From the NCBI RefSeq assembly GCF_902686445.1, contig NC_062229.1, forward strand, positions 1-64,000: a stretch of DNA of 64,000 nucleotides, given 5' to 3'. The position numbers and the translations under genes were made by a program. Under the pieces are notes generated by a model. It worked only from the letters and a program-made list of their open reading frames with translations. It made no database searches and was not told the origin of the DNA. Positions 15,001-28,029 of this stretch are shown here, piece after piece. The stretch is from Sciurus carolinensis (lineage: Eukaryota; Chordata; Mammalia; Rodentia; Sciuridae). Each line of letters begins with the position of its first letter. The stretch's first letter is position 1.

Positions 15001-18000
15001 GGGATGCTGACCCTGCTGTGCACACCAGTCCCTGAGGCCCATGGGGCATGCTGACCCTGCTGTGCACACAGTCCCTGAGGACCCATGGGGGATGCTGACC
15101 CTGCTGTGCACACCAGTCCCTGAGGGCCCATGGGGGATGCTGACCCTGCTGTGCACACAGTCCCTGAGGACCCATGGGGGATGCTGACCCCTGCTTTGCA
15201 CACCAGTCCCTGAGGACTCATGGGGGATGCTGACCCTGCTGTGCACACCAGTCCCTGAGGACCCGTGAGGGGCATGCTGACCCCTGCTGTGCACACCAGT
15301 CACTGAGGACCCATGGGGCATGCTGACCCCTGCTGTGCACACAGTCCCTGAGGACCCATGGGGGATGCTGACCCCTGCTGTGCACAGCAGTCACTGAGGA
15401 CCCATGGGGCATGCTGACCCCTGCTGTGCACACCAGTCCCTGAGGACCCATGGGGGATGCTGACCCTGCTGTGCACACAGTCCCTGAGGACCCATGGGGG
15501 ATGCTGACCCCTGCTGTGCACACCAGTCCCTGAGGACTCATGGGGGATGCTGACCCCTGCTGTGCACACAGTCCCTGAGGACCCATGGGGGATGCTGACC
15601 CCTGCTCTGCACACCAGTCCCTGAGGACCCATGGGGGATGCTGACCCCTGCTGTGCACACAGTCCCTGAGGACCCATGGGGCATGCTGACCCCTGCTGTG
15701 CACACAGTCCCTGAGGACCCATGGGGGATGCTGACCCCTGCTGTGCACACCAGTCACTGAGGACCCATGGGGCATGCTGACCCCTGCTGTGCACACCAGT
15801 CCCTGAGGACCCATGGGGGATGCTGACCCTGCTGTGCACACCAGTCCCTGAGGACCCATGGGGGATGCTGACCCTGCTGTGCACACAGTCCCTGAGGACC
15901 CATGGGGGATGCTGACCCCTGCTGTGCACACCAGTCACTGAGGACCCATGGGGCATGCTGACCCCTGCTGTGCACACAGTCCCTGAGGACCCATGGGGCA
16001 TGCTGACCCCTGCTGTGCACACCAGTCCCTGAGGACCCATGGGGGATGCTGACCCTGCTGTGCACACAGTCCCTGAGGACCCATGGGGGATGCTGACCCT
16101 GCTGTGCACACAGTCCCTGAGGACTCATGGGGGATGCTTACCCTGCTGTGCACACCAGTCCCTGTTGACCCATGGGGGATGCTGACCCTGCTGTGCACAC
16201 CAGTCCCTGATGACCCATGGGGGATGCTGACACCTGCTGTGCACACCAGTCCCTGAGGACCCATGGGGGATGCTGACCCTGCTGTGCACACAGTCCCTGA
16301 GGACCCATGGGGGATGCTGACCCTGCTGTGCACACAGTCCCTGAGGACTCATGGGGGATGCTGACCCTGCTGTGCACACAGTCCCTGAGGACTCATGGGG
16401 GATGCTGACCCTGCTGTGCACACCAGTCCCTGATGACCCATGGGGGATGCTGACCCCTGCTGTGCACACCAGTCCCTGAGGACCCATGGGGGATGCTGAC
16501 CCTGCTGTGCACACAGTCCCTGAGGACCCATGGGGGATGCTGACCCTGCTGTGCACACAGTCCCTGAGGACCCATGGGGGATGCTGACCCTGCTGTGCAC
16601 ACCAGTCCCTGATGACCCATGGGGGATGCTGACCCTGCTGTGCACACCAGTCCCTGAGGGCCCATGGGGCATGCTGACCCTGCTGTGCACACAGTCCCTG
16701 AGGACCCATGGGGGATGCTGACCCTGCTGTGCACACCAGTCCCTGAGGGCCCATGGGGGATGCTGACCCTGCTGTGCACACAGTCCCTGAGGACCCATGG
16801 GGGATGCTGACCCTGCTGTGCACACCAGTCCCTGAGGACTCATGGGGGATGCTGACCCTGTTGTGCACAGCAGTCCCTGAGGACCCATGGGGGATGCTGA
16901 CCCCTGCTGTGCACACAGTCCCTGAGGACCCGTGAGGGGCATGCTGACCCCTGCTGTGCACACAGTCCCTGAGGACCCATGGGGGATGCTGACCCCTGCT
17001 GTGCACACCAGTCCCTGAGGACCCATGGGGGATGCTGACCCCTGCTGTGCACACCAGTCCCTGAGGACCCATGGGGGACGCTGACCCCTGCTGTACACAC
17101 AGTCCCTGAGGACCCATGGGGGATGCTGACCCCTGCTGTGCACACAGTCCCTGAGGACCCATGGGGGATGCTGACCCCTGCTGTGCACACCAGTCCCTGA
17201 GGACCCATGGGGGACGCTGACCCTGCTGTGCACACAGTTCCTGAGGACCCATGGGGGACGCTGACCCCTGCTGTGCACACAGTCCCTGAGGACCCATGGG
17301 GGACGCTGACCCCTGCTGTGCACACAGTCCCTGAGGACCCGTGAGGGGGATGCTGACCTTGCTGTGCACACCAGTCCCTGAGGACCCATGGGGGACGCTG
17401 ACCCTGCTGTGTACACAGTCCCTGAGGACCCATGGGGGACGCTGACCCCTGCTGTGCACACAGTCCCTGAGGACCCGTGAGGGAGATGCTGACCCCTGCT
17501 GTGCACACTAGTCCTGAGGACCCATGGGGGACGCTGACCCCTGCTGTGCACACAGTCCCTGAGGACCCATGGGGGACGCTGACCCCTGCTGTGCTCACAG
17601 TCCCTGAGGACCCGTGAGGGGGACGCTGACCCTTGCTGTGCACACCAGTCCCTGAGGACCCATGGGGGATGCTGACCCCTGCTGTGCACACCAGTCCCTG
17701 AGGACCCATGGGGGATGCTGACCCCTGCTTGCACACCAGTCCCTGAGGACCCGTGAGGGGGACGCTGACCCTTGCTGTGCACACCAGTCCCTGAGGACCC
17801 ATGGGGGATGCTGACCCCTGCTGTGCACACCAGTCCCTGAGGACCCATGGGGGATGCTGACCCCTGCTGTGCACACCAGTCCCTGAGGACCCATGGGGGA
17901 TGCTGACCCTGCTGTGCACACCAGTCCCTGAGGACCCATGGGGGATGCTGACCCCTGCTGTGCACACCAGTCCCTGAGGACCCATGGGGGATGCTGACCC

Positions 18001-21000
18001 TGCTGTGCACACCAGTCCCTGAGGACCCATGGGGGATGCTGACCCCTGCTGTGCACACCAGTCCCTGAGGACTCATGGGGGATGCTGACCCTGCTGTGCA
18101 CACCAGTCCCTGAGGACCCATGGGGGATGCTGACCCTGCTGTGCACACCAGTCCCTGAGGACTCATGGGGGATGCTGACCCTGCTGTGCACACAGTCCCT
18201 GAGGACCCATGGGGGATGCTGACCCCTGCTGTGCACACAGTCCCTGAGGACCCGTGAGGGGGACGCTGACCCTTGCTGTGCACACCAGTCCCTGAGGACC
18301 CATGGGGGATGCTGACCCTGCTGTGCACACCAGTCCCTGAGGACCCGTGAGGGGGATGCTGACCTTCCTGTGCACACCAGTCCCTGAGGACCCGTGAGGG
18401 GGACGCTGACCCCTGCTGTGCACACCAGTCCCTGAGGACCCATGGGGGATGCTGACCCCTGCTGTGCTCACAGTCCCTGAGGACCCATGGGGGATGCTGA
18501 CCCTGCTGTGCACACAGTCCCTGAGGACTCATGGGGGATGCTGACCCCTGCTTGCACACCAGTCCCTGAGGACTCATGGGGGATGCTGACCCCTGCTGTG
18601 CACACAGTCCCTGAGGACCCATGGGGGACGCTGACCCCTGCTGTGCACACAGTCCCTGAGGACCCGTGAGGGGGATGCTCACCTTCCTGTGCACACCAGT
18701 CCCTGAGGACTCATGGGGGATGCTGACCCCTGCTGTGCTCACAGTCCCTGAGGACCCGTGAGGGGGATGCTGACCTTGCTGTGCACACCAGTCCCTGAGG
18801 ACCCATGGGGGATGCTGACCCTGCTGTGCTCACCAGTCCCTGAGGACCCATGGGGGATGCTGACCCTGCTGTGCACACCAGTCCCTGAGGACCCATGGGG
18901 GATGCTGACCCTGCTGTGCACACCAGTCCCTGAGGACCCATGGGGGATGTTGACCCCTGCTGTGCACACCAGTCCCTGAGGACCCGTGAGGGGGACGCTG
19001 ACCCCTGCTGTGCACACCAGTCCCTGAGGACCCATGGGGGATGCTGACCCCTGCTGTGCTCACAGTCCCTGAGGACCCATGGGGGATGCTGACCCTGCTG
19101 TGCACACAGTCCCTGAGGACCCATGGGGGATGCTGACCCTGCTGTGCACACCAGTCCCTGAGGACCCGTGAGGGGGATGCTGACCTTCCTGTGCACACCA
19201 GTCCCTGAGGACTCATGGGGGATGCTGACCCCTGCTGTGCTCACAGTCCCTGAGGACCCGTGAGGGGGATGCTGACCTTGCTGTGCACACCAGTCCCTGA
19301 GGACCCATGGGGGATGCTGACCCTGCTGTGCTCACCAGTCCCTGAGGACCCATGGGGGATGCTGACCCTGCTGTGCACACCAGTCCCTGAGGACCCATGG
19401 GGGATGCTGACCCTGCTGTGCACACCAGTCCCTGAGGACCCATGGGGGATGCTGACCCTGCTGTGCACACAGTCCCTGAGGACCCATGGGGGATGCTGAC
19501 CCCTGCTGTGCACACAGTCCGTGAGGACCCATGGGGGATGCTGACCCTGCTGTGCACACCAGTCCCTGAGGACTCATGGGGGATGCTGACCCCTGCTGTG
19601 CACACCAGTCACTGATGACCCATGGGGGATGCTGACCCCTGCTGTGCACACCAGTCCCTGAGGACCCATGGGGGACGCTGACCCTTGCTGTGCACACAGT
19701 CCCTGAGGACCCATGGGGGATGCTGACCCTGCTGTGCTCACCAGTCCCTGAGGACCCATGGGGGACGCTGACCCTTGCTGTGCACACAGTCCCTGAGGAC
19801 CCATGGGGGATGCTGACCCCTGCTGTGCTCACAGTCCCTGAGGACCCATGGGGTATGCTGACCCTGCTGTGCACACCAGTCCCTGAGGACCCATGGGGGA
19901 TGCTGACCCCTGCTGTGCACACAGTCCCTGAGGACCCATGGGGGATGCTGACCCTGCTGTGCACACAGTCCCTGAGGACCCATGGGGCATGCTGACCCTG
20001 CTGTGCACACCAGTCCCTGAGGACCCATGGGGGATGCTGACCCTGCTGTGCACACAGTCCCTGAGGACCCATGGGGGATGCTGACCCCTGCTGTGCTCAC
20101 AGTCCCTGAGGACCCATGGGGCATGCTGACCCTGCTGTGCACACCAGTCCCTGAGGACCCATGGGGGATGCTGACCCCTGCTGTCCTCACAGTCCCTGAG
20201 GACCCATGGGGGATGCTGACCCCTGCTGTGCACACAGTCCCTGAGGACCCATGGGGGATGCTGACCCCTGCTGTGCTCACAGTCCCTGAGGACCCATGGG
20301 GGATGCTGACCCCTGCTGTGCACACAGTCCCTGAGGACCCATGGGGGATGCTGACCCCTGCTGTGCTCACAGTCCCTGAGGACCCATGGGGGATGCTGAC
20401 CCCTGCTGTGCACACAGTCCCTGAGGACCCGTGAGGGGGATGCTGACCCCTGCTGTGCACACCAGTCACTGAGGACCCATGGGGGATGCTGACCCCTGCT
20501 GTGCACACAGTCCCTGAGGACCCGTGAGGGGGATGCTGACCCTGCTGTGCACACCAGTCACTGAGGACCCATGGGGGATGCTGACCCCTGCTGTGCTCAC
20601 AGTCCCTGAGGACCCATGGGGGATGCTGACCCTGCTGTGCACACCAGTCCCTGAGGACCCATGGGGGATGCTGACCCCTTCTGTCTACACCAGTCCCCGA
20701 GGATCCATGGGGGACGCTGACCCCTGCTGTGCACACAGTCCCTGAGGACCCATGGGGGATGCTGACCCCTGCTGTGCACACAGTCCCTGAGGACCCATGG
20801 GGGATGCTGACCCCTGCTGTGCTCACAGTCCCTGAGGACCCATGGGGGATGCTGACCCCTGCTGTGCACACAGTCCCTGAGGACCCATGGGGGATGCTGA
20901 CCCCTGCTGTGCTCACAGTCCCTGAGGACCCATGGGGGATGCTGACCCCTGCTGTGCACACAGTCCCTGAGGACCCATGGGGCATGCTGACCCTGCTGTG

Positions 21001-24000
21001 CACACCAGTCCCTGAGGACCCATGGGGGATGCTGACCCCTGCTGTGCACACCAGTCCCTGAGGACCCATGGGGGATGCTGACCCCTTCTGTCTACACCAG
21101 TCCCCGAGGATCCATGGGGGACGCTGACCCCTGCTGTGCACACAGTCCCTGAGGACCCATGGGGGATGCTGACCCCTGCTGTGCACACAGTCCCTGAGGA
21201 CCCATGGGGGATGCTGACCCCTGCTGTGCTCACAGTCCCTGAGGACCCATGGGGGATGCTGACCCCTGCTGTGCACACAGTCCCTGAGGACCCATGGGGG
21301 ATGCTGACCCCTGCTGTGCTCACAGTCCCTGAGGACCCATGGGGGATGCTGACCCTGCTGTGCACACCAGTCCCTGAGGACCCATGGGGGATGCTGACCC
21401 CTGCTGTGCACACCAGTCCCTGAGGACCCATGGGGGATGCTGACCCCTGCTGTGCTCACAGTCCCTGAGGACCCATGGGGGATGCTGACCCTGCTGTGCA
21501 CACCAGTCCCTGAGGACCCATGGGGGATGCTGACCCCTGCTGTGCACACCAGTCACTGAGGACCCATGGGGGATGCTGACCCCTGCTGTGCACACAGTCC
21601 CTGAGGACTCGTGAGGGGGATGCTGACCCCTGCTGTGCACACCAGTCACTGAGGACCCATGGGGGATGCTGACCCCTGCTGTGCACACAGTCCCTGAGGA
21701 CCCGTGAGGGGGATGCTGACCCTGCTGTGCACACCAGTCCCTGAGGACCCATGGGGGATGCTGACCCCTGCTGTGCACACAGTCCCTGAGGACCCATGGG
21801 GGATGCTGACCCCTGCTGTGCTCACAGTCCCTGAGGACCCATGGGGGATGCTGACCCCTGCTGTGCACACAGTCCCTGAGGACCCGTGAGGGGGATGCTG
21901 ACCCCTGCTGTGCACACCAGTCACTGAGGACCCATGGGGGATGCTGACTCCTGCTGTGCACACAGTCCCTGAGGACCCGTGAGGGGGATGCTGACCCTGC
22001 TGTGCACACCAGTCACTGAGGACCCATGGGGGATGCTGACCCCTGCTGTGCACACAGTCCCTGAGGACCCGTGAGGGGGATGCTGACCCTGCTGTGCACA
22101 CCAGTCCCTGAGGACCCATGGGGGATGCTGACCCCTGCTGTGCACACAGTCCCTGAGGACCCATGGGGGATGCTGACCCCTGCTGTGCTCACAGTCCCTG
22201 AGGACCCATGGGGGATGCTGACCCCTGCTGTGCACACAGTCCCTGAGGACCCGTGAGGGGGATGCTGACCCTGCTGTGCACACCAGTCCCTGAGGACCCA
22301 TGGGGGATGCTGACCCCTGCTGTGCACACAGTCCCTGAGGACCCATGGGGGATGCTGACCCTGCTGTGCACACCAGTCCCCGAGGATCCATGGGGGACGC
22401 TGACCCCTGCTGTGCTCACAGTCCCTGAGGACCCATGGGGGATGCTGACCCTGCTGTGCACACCAGTCCCTGAGGACCCATGGGGGATGCTGACCCCTGC
22501 TGTGCACACCAGTCCCTGAGGACCCATGGGGGATGCTGACCCCTTCTGTCTACACCAGTCCCCGAGGACCCATGGGGGACGCTGACCCCTGCTGTGCACA
22601 CAGTCCCTGAGGACCCATGGGGGATGCTGACCCCTGCTGTGCACACCAGTCCCTGAGGACCCATGGGGGATGCTGACCCCTGCTGTGCACACAGTCCCTG
22701 AGGACCCATGGGGGATGCTGACCCTGCTGTGCACACCAGTCCCTGAGGACCCATGGGGGATGCTGACCCCTGCTGTGCTCACCAGTCCCTGAGGACCCAT
22801 GGGGGATGCTGACCCCTGCTGTGCTCACCAGTTCCTGAGGACTCATGGGGGATGCTGACCCCTGCTGTGCACACCAGTCCCTGAGGACCCATGGGGGATG
22901 CTGACCCCTGCTGTGCACCAGTCCCTGAGGACCCATGGGGGATGCTGACACTGCTGTGCACACAGTCCCTGAGGACCCATGGGGGATGCTGACCCTGCTG
23001 TGCACCAGTCCCTGAGGACCCATGGGGGATGCTGACACTGCTGTGCACACAGTCCCTGAGGACACATGGGGGATGCTGACCCCTGCTGTGCTCACAGTCC
23101 CTGAGGACCCATGGGGGATGCTGACCCTGCTGTGCACACCAGTCCCTGAGGACCCATGGGGGATGCTGACCCTGCTGTGCACCAGTCCCTGAGGACCCAT
23201 GGGGGATGCTGACCCTGCTGTGCACCAGTCCCTGAGGACCCATGGGGGATGCTGACCCTGCTGTGCACCAGTCCCTGAGGACCCATGGGGGATGCTGACC
23301 CTGCTGTGCTCACAGTCCCTGAGGACCCATGGGGGATGCTGACCCTGCTGTGCACCAGTCCCTGAGGACCCATGGGGGATGCTGACCCTGCTGTGCACCA
23401 GTCCCTGAGGACCCATGGGGGATGCTGACCCTGCTGTGCACCAGTCCCTGAGGACCCATGGGGGATGCTGACCCTGCTGTGCTCACAGTCCCTGAGGACC
23501 CATGGGGGATGCTGACACTGCTGTGCACACAGTCCCTGAGGACCCATGGGGATGCTGACCCTGCTGTGCACACCAGTCCCTGAGGACCCATGGGGGATGC
23601 TGACCCTGCTGTGCACCAGTCCCTGAGGACCCATGGGGGATGCTGACCCTGCTGTGCACCAGTCCCTGAGGACCCATGGGGGATGCTGACCCTGCTGTGC
23701 ACCAGTCCCTGAGGACCCATGGGGGATGCTGACCCTGCTGTGCTCACAGTCCCTGAGGACCCATGGGGGATGCTGACACTGCTGTGCACACAGTCCCTGA
23801 GGACCCATGGGGGATGCTGACCCTGCTGTGCACACCAGTCCCTGAGGACCCATGGGGGATGCTGACCCTGCTGTGCACCAGTCCCTGAGGACCCATGGGG
23901 GATGCTGACCCTGCTGTGCACCAGTCCCTGAGGACCCATGGGGGATGCTGACCCTGCTGTGCACCAGTCCCTGAGGACCCATGGGGGATGCTGACCCTGC

Positions 24001-25361
24001 TGTGCACACAGTCCCTGAGGACCCATGGGGGATGCTGACCCCTGCTGTGCTCACAGTCCCTGAGGACCCATGGGGGATGCTGACCCTGCTGTGCACACCA
24101 GTCCCTGAGGACCCATGGGGGATGCTGACCCCTTCTGTGCACACCAGTCCCTGAGGACCCATGGGGGATGCTGACCCTGCTGTGCACACAGTCCCTGAGG
24201 ACCCATGGGGGATGCTGACCCCTGCTGTGCTCACAGTCCCTGAGGACCCATGGGGGATGCTGACCCCTGCTGTGCACACCAGTCCCTGAGGACTCATGGG
24301 GGATGCTGACCCCTGCTGTGCACACCAGTCCCTGAGGACCCATGGGGGATGCTGACCCTGCTGTGCACACCAGTCCCTGAGGACTCATGGGGGATGCTGA
24401 CCCCTGCTGTGCACACCAGTCCCTGAGGACCCATGGGGGATGCTGACCCTGCTGTGCACACAGTCCCTGAGGACCCATGGGGGATGCTGACCCCTGCTGT
24501 GCTCACAGTCCCTGAGGACCCATGGGGGATGCTGACCCCTGCTGTGCACACCAGTCCCTGAGGACTCATGGGGGATGCTGACCCCTGCTGTGCACACCAG
24601 TCCCTGAGGACCCATGGGGGATGCTGACCCTGCTGTGCACACCAGTCCCTGAGGACTCATGGGGGATGCTGACCCTGCTGTGCACACAGTCCCTGAGGAC
24701 CCATGGGGGATGCTGACCCCTGCTGTGCACACCAGTCCCTGAGGACCCATGGGGGATGCTGACCCTGCTGTGCTCACCAGTCCCTGAGGACCCATGGGGG
24801 ATGCTGACCCCTGCTGTGCTCACAGTCCCTGAGGACCCATGGGGGATGCTGACCCCTGCTGTGCACACAGTCCCTGAGGACCCATGGGGGATGCTGACCC
24901 TGCTGTGCACACCAGTCCCTGAGGACCCATGGGGCATGCTGACCTTGCTGTGCACACAGTCCCTGAGGACCCATGGGGGATGCTGACCCTGCTGTGCACA
25001 CAGTCCCTGAGGACCCATGGGGGATGTTGACCCCTGCTGTGCACACAGTCCCTGAGGACTCATGGGGGATGCTGACCCTGCTGTGCACACAGTCCCTGAG
25101 GACCCATGGGGGATGCTGACCCTGCTGTGCTCACCAGTCCCTGAGGACCCATGGGGGATGCTGACCCCTGCTGTGCACACCAGTCCCTGAGGACCCATGG
25201 GGGATGCTGACCCCTGCTGTGCTCACAGTCCCTGAGGACCCATGGGGGATGCTGACCCCTGCTGTGCACACAGTCCCTGAGGACCCATGGGGGATGCTGA
25301 CCCTGCTGTGCACACCAGTCCCTGAGGACCCGTGAGGGGGACGCTGACCCTTGCTGTGCTC
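1..25361. repeat. Giant GC-rich minisatellite, 44-46 bp unit, about 560 copies
   Basis: A continuous tandem array with a consensus unit of 45 bp: TGAGGACCCATGGGGGATGC followed by TGACCCCTGCTGTGCACACAGTCCC. Length variants come from CCC/CCCC in the second part and CACAG/CACACCAG near the end (44-46 bp). A 43-bp form lacking two bases (TGTGCACCAG) clusters at about 22.9-24.0 kb. Common substitutions are CCGTGAGG for CCATGGGG, GACGCTG for GATGCTG, GGGCAC for GTGCAC and GACTCATG for GACCCATG. The left end lies outside the window, and the right end is sharp at about 25361. Higher-order periods of 225, 407, 451, 502, about 1457 and 4017 bp are visible. No SINE or unique sequence interrupts it. Long open frames on the minus strand (up to about 800 codons) arise because the unit has few stops and is near a multiple of 3; they are not genes. 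Confidence 0.97.
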
Positions 25362-25700
25362 CTTTTGAAGTGGACAGATCAGATCTTGGTCATGCCTGCT
25401 TCTTTTCTATCAGAAATTGGCTGTCTTGGGAGTGAGTCCTGGTTGGTTGTGGGCAGGGGCAGAAGCATGCTGAACAGGTCCCTGACCTCTATCTGAGAAG
25501 TCCAGGGCTCCAGGGCCTCGGAACCTCGGCATCCAGCCCAGGCAGGGCACGCAGGAGGCACTTATTCCTAGCCTGAAGTGGGGCATGCAGCAGGTGCTCA
25601 GTAGGTGCATGGCCTGTTCCCCGCAGCGAGAGCAGCAGTGAGGGGACAAGGGGCACAGACTCTCCCCAGACACAGCCCTGGAGGCCAGCCCTGGAGGCCA
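25362..25700. other. Unique spacer between two tandem arrays
   Basis: Non-repetitive sequence with ordinary base composition. I see no gene, no SINE and no clear regulatory element. It marks the true right flank of the 45-bp array and would be a usable anchor for mapping it. Confidence 0.6.
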
Positions 25701-26360
25701 GTCCCCCGCACAGCCCCCCGCACAGCCCCAGCACAGCCCCCCCCCCGCACAGCCCCCCGCACAGCCCCCGCTCAGCCCCCCGCACAGCCCCCGCACAGCT
25801 CCCCGCACAGCCCCCGCTCGCCCCCCGCACAGCTCCCCGCACAGCCCCCGCACAGCCCCCGCACAGCTCCCCGCACAGCCCCCGCTCAGCCCCCGCTCAG
25901 CCCCCCGCACAGCCCCCGCTCAGCCCCCCGCACAGCCCCCGCACAGCTCCCCGCACAGCCCCCGCTCGCCCCCCGCACAGCTCCCCGCCTAGCCCCCGCA
26001 CAGCCCCCGCACAGCTCCCCGCACAGCTCCCCGCACAGCCCCCGCTCAGCCCCCGCACAGCCCCCGCTCAGCCCCCGCTCAGCCCCCCGCACAGCCCCCA
26101 GCACAGCCCCCGCACAGCCCCGCACAGCTCCCCGCACAGCCCCCGCACAGCCCCCCGCACAGCCCCCGCACAGCCCCCCGCACAGCCCCCTCACAGCCCC
26201 CGCACAGCCCCCCGCACAGCCCCCCGCACAGCCCCCTCACAGCCCCCCGCACAGCCCCCCGCACAGCCTCCGCACAGCCCCCCCCTCACAGCCCCCGCAC
26301 AGCCCCCGCACAGCCCCCCCCCCCGCACAGCCTCCGCACAGCCCCCAGCACAGCCCGCTC
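25701..26360. repeat. C-rich minisatellite, 11-12 bp unit (CCCCCGCACAG)
   Basis: About 55-60 imperfect copies of CCCCCGCACAG, with variants CCCCCGCTCAG, CTCCCCGCACAG and CCCCCGCTCG. The minus strand therefore carries runs of four to six G separated by about six bases (CTGTGC), a spacing compatible with G-quadruplex formation; the plus strand has matching C-runs. The open frames through it (APPHSPRTAP-like) are compositional. Confidence 0.95.
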
Positions 26361-27575
26361 TGCGCCCTCCTGTCCCCACGTGGTCTGTAAGGACAGCTGG
26401 GCGGGGCGTCAGGCGGGCGCTGGACGGGCGCCCCACGTGCTTCCGCAGCCCTTGCCCAGGCCCACTGCAGCCGGGCCTCCTTCTGAAGACAGGAGGCAGC
26501 CAACCCGCCCACCAGCCCCGGGCGCCCACTCCTGGCTGGCGGAGGGCCCGGGGCTCCACGGCCCTCGGGCACACCTTTCCCAACGCCTGGAAGAGAGCCA
26601 GGAGAGGGACGGACAGGGAGCCCTGCACACTGGAGAGCTGGCCGTCCACCTGTAGCTGGAGAGGCACCATCCTTCCTGCGGAGCCATCACAGTCGCAGGG
26701 AGCATTTATTGAGCACCTACTGTGTGCAACCCAGTACACACTTTCCTTCCCTGAGGAAGGAGCTGTGGAGGAGGCCAACCCTTGCCCCCGTGCACTGCAG
26801 CGCTGTCCATGGATGGGCGAAGGGCCTCCGCGTGCGCCGCAGAGCTCTGTCCAGCCTGGTTCTCACAGGGCTCGCGAGTCCTCCATCAGGCAGGCCAGGC
26901 CCAGGAGGACAAGCGCTGCACTGCTGCAGGGCAGGTCTCAAAGTAGCGGGCGAGAAGAGTGGTCAGCAGAGGGCAGCAGGGGCGGGCTGTGGCCTGCTCC
27001 CGGGCAGCAGGCCTACTGGCTCTGTCCCCACCCTTCCTCCTCCTCTCCTGGAGCTGGGGAGAACCAGATTCACTCAGGGACAGGGAGGTGGAGGTCAGGT
27101 GAGCCCTGGAGTCCACGGGTCCAGAGGGTGTCCCCAGCATCGAGCTGGGGCAGGGGATGATGGCCAGGGCCCTGGGGACAGTGGATCCTGGGGGCGAGCA
27201 GGCAGCAAGGAGAGGGTTGGAGCCAGCACCCCTGGGGCCAGGGGGTCCCTTGGGAGTGACAGGGAGGTGGTGGAAGTGGACGGCAGATGCTCCCCGGGGA
27301 TGGGGGTTGGCACACACCAGCTCTCCGGCCGGCTACCCCAGCGTGCCACTCTGGACTCTGGATGCTGCCCACTCGCCCTGCCCGCCCGCCTTCCGGAGCC
27401 TCCAGGGAGGTACACTGGGGCCTGGTTTGCGGACCTGGTGTTCTCCCCTGGGCTCCTCCAGGTGGGACCCCAGGAGGCTTACGGCTGGTGGAGAGGGGGT
27501 GCTGCCAGCCACCCTTCTGCTGCGGCCCTTGCCTTCTGTTGTTGTTTGGGTTGTTTCTGTCTGTGTGTGTGTTTG
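26361..27575. other. Intergenic sequence, no gene recognised
   Basis: Moderately GC-rich non-repetitive sequence. A short stretch at about 26700-26760 (ATTTATTGAGCACCTACTGTG) looks like a decayed ancient mammalian-wide repeat. Open frames here lack homology that I recognise, codon structure and splice context. Confidence 0.5.
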
Positions 27576-27785
27576 CAGTACTGTGGATCGAACCCAGGGC
27601 CTCACGTGTTCCAGGCAAGCGCTCTACCACTGAGCCACAACCCCAGTCCAACACTGCAGCCCTTTTAATTTTGTTTTTGAGACAAGGTCTCCCTAAGTTG
27701 CTGAGGCTGGCCTTGAACTTGCCATCCTCCTGCCTCAGCCTCCTGCATTTCTGGGATTACAAGCCTGAGCCACTGCACACCTGGC
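27576..27785 (-). mobile_element. ID + B1-like composite SINE (minus strand)
   Basis: The first half (27576-27650) is the reverse complement of a tRNA-derived ID element, with the B-box region read as GATCGAACCCAGGGCCTC and the A-box region as GAGCCACAACCCCAG. The second half (27671-27785) is the reverse complement of a 7SL-derived B1-like monomer (GAGACAAGGTCTC, CCTCCTGCCTCAGCCTCC, GGGATTACA). The B1-then-ID order on the sense strand is the composite known in squirrels and related rodents. Confidence 0.85.
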
Positions 27786-28029
27786 CTTCCCTCATGTTGT
27801 TGCTGTTGTTTTTAACTGCACCTACAGCCTTTAAACCTTCTGTCTCCTCAGTTAGGAGGCAAAAAATAAATTAAAAAACTGCTGTCTCTACAAAAATAGG
27901 ACTTTTGAGATCCTGGGCTAACAATGCCTCGCACACAGTAGGTACTTGATAAATCACTTTGGCCTGAAAGGACACAGAGGCTCAGGAATACTGAAGAAAC
28001 TACTCAAAGGTCACTTTGAGTGCCTAGTG

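Noticed and set aside
411..25313. Long minus- and plus-strand open frames in the 45-bp array (up to about 800 codons, GPQGLCAQQGSASP-type)
   Set aside because: They are present in several frames at once, change frame whenever a 44- or 46-bp unit occurs, have no start context, splice sites or flanking unique coding sequence, and are explained by the lack of stops in the repeat unit.
1..25361. CRISPR-like array
   Set aside because: The units are directly abutting with no unique spacers, and the genome is that of a mammal.
1..25361. PRSS57 or another gene hidden upstream of PALM
   Set aside because: PRSS57 is the expected neighbour by synteny, but no serine-protease motif or exon-like unique sequence is present in the array or in 25362-28990. 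It must lie left of the window.
25605..26390. Proline-rich frame (APRTAPAQPP) upstream of PALM
   Set aside because: Translation of the C-rich 11-12 bp array; composition alone explains it.
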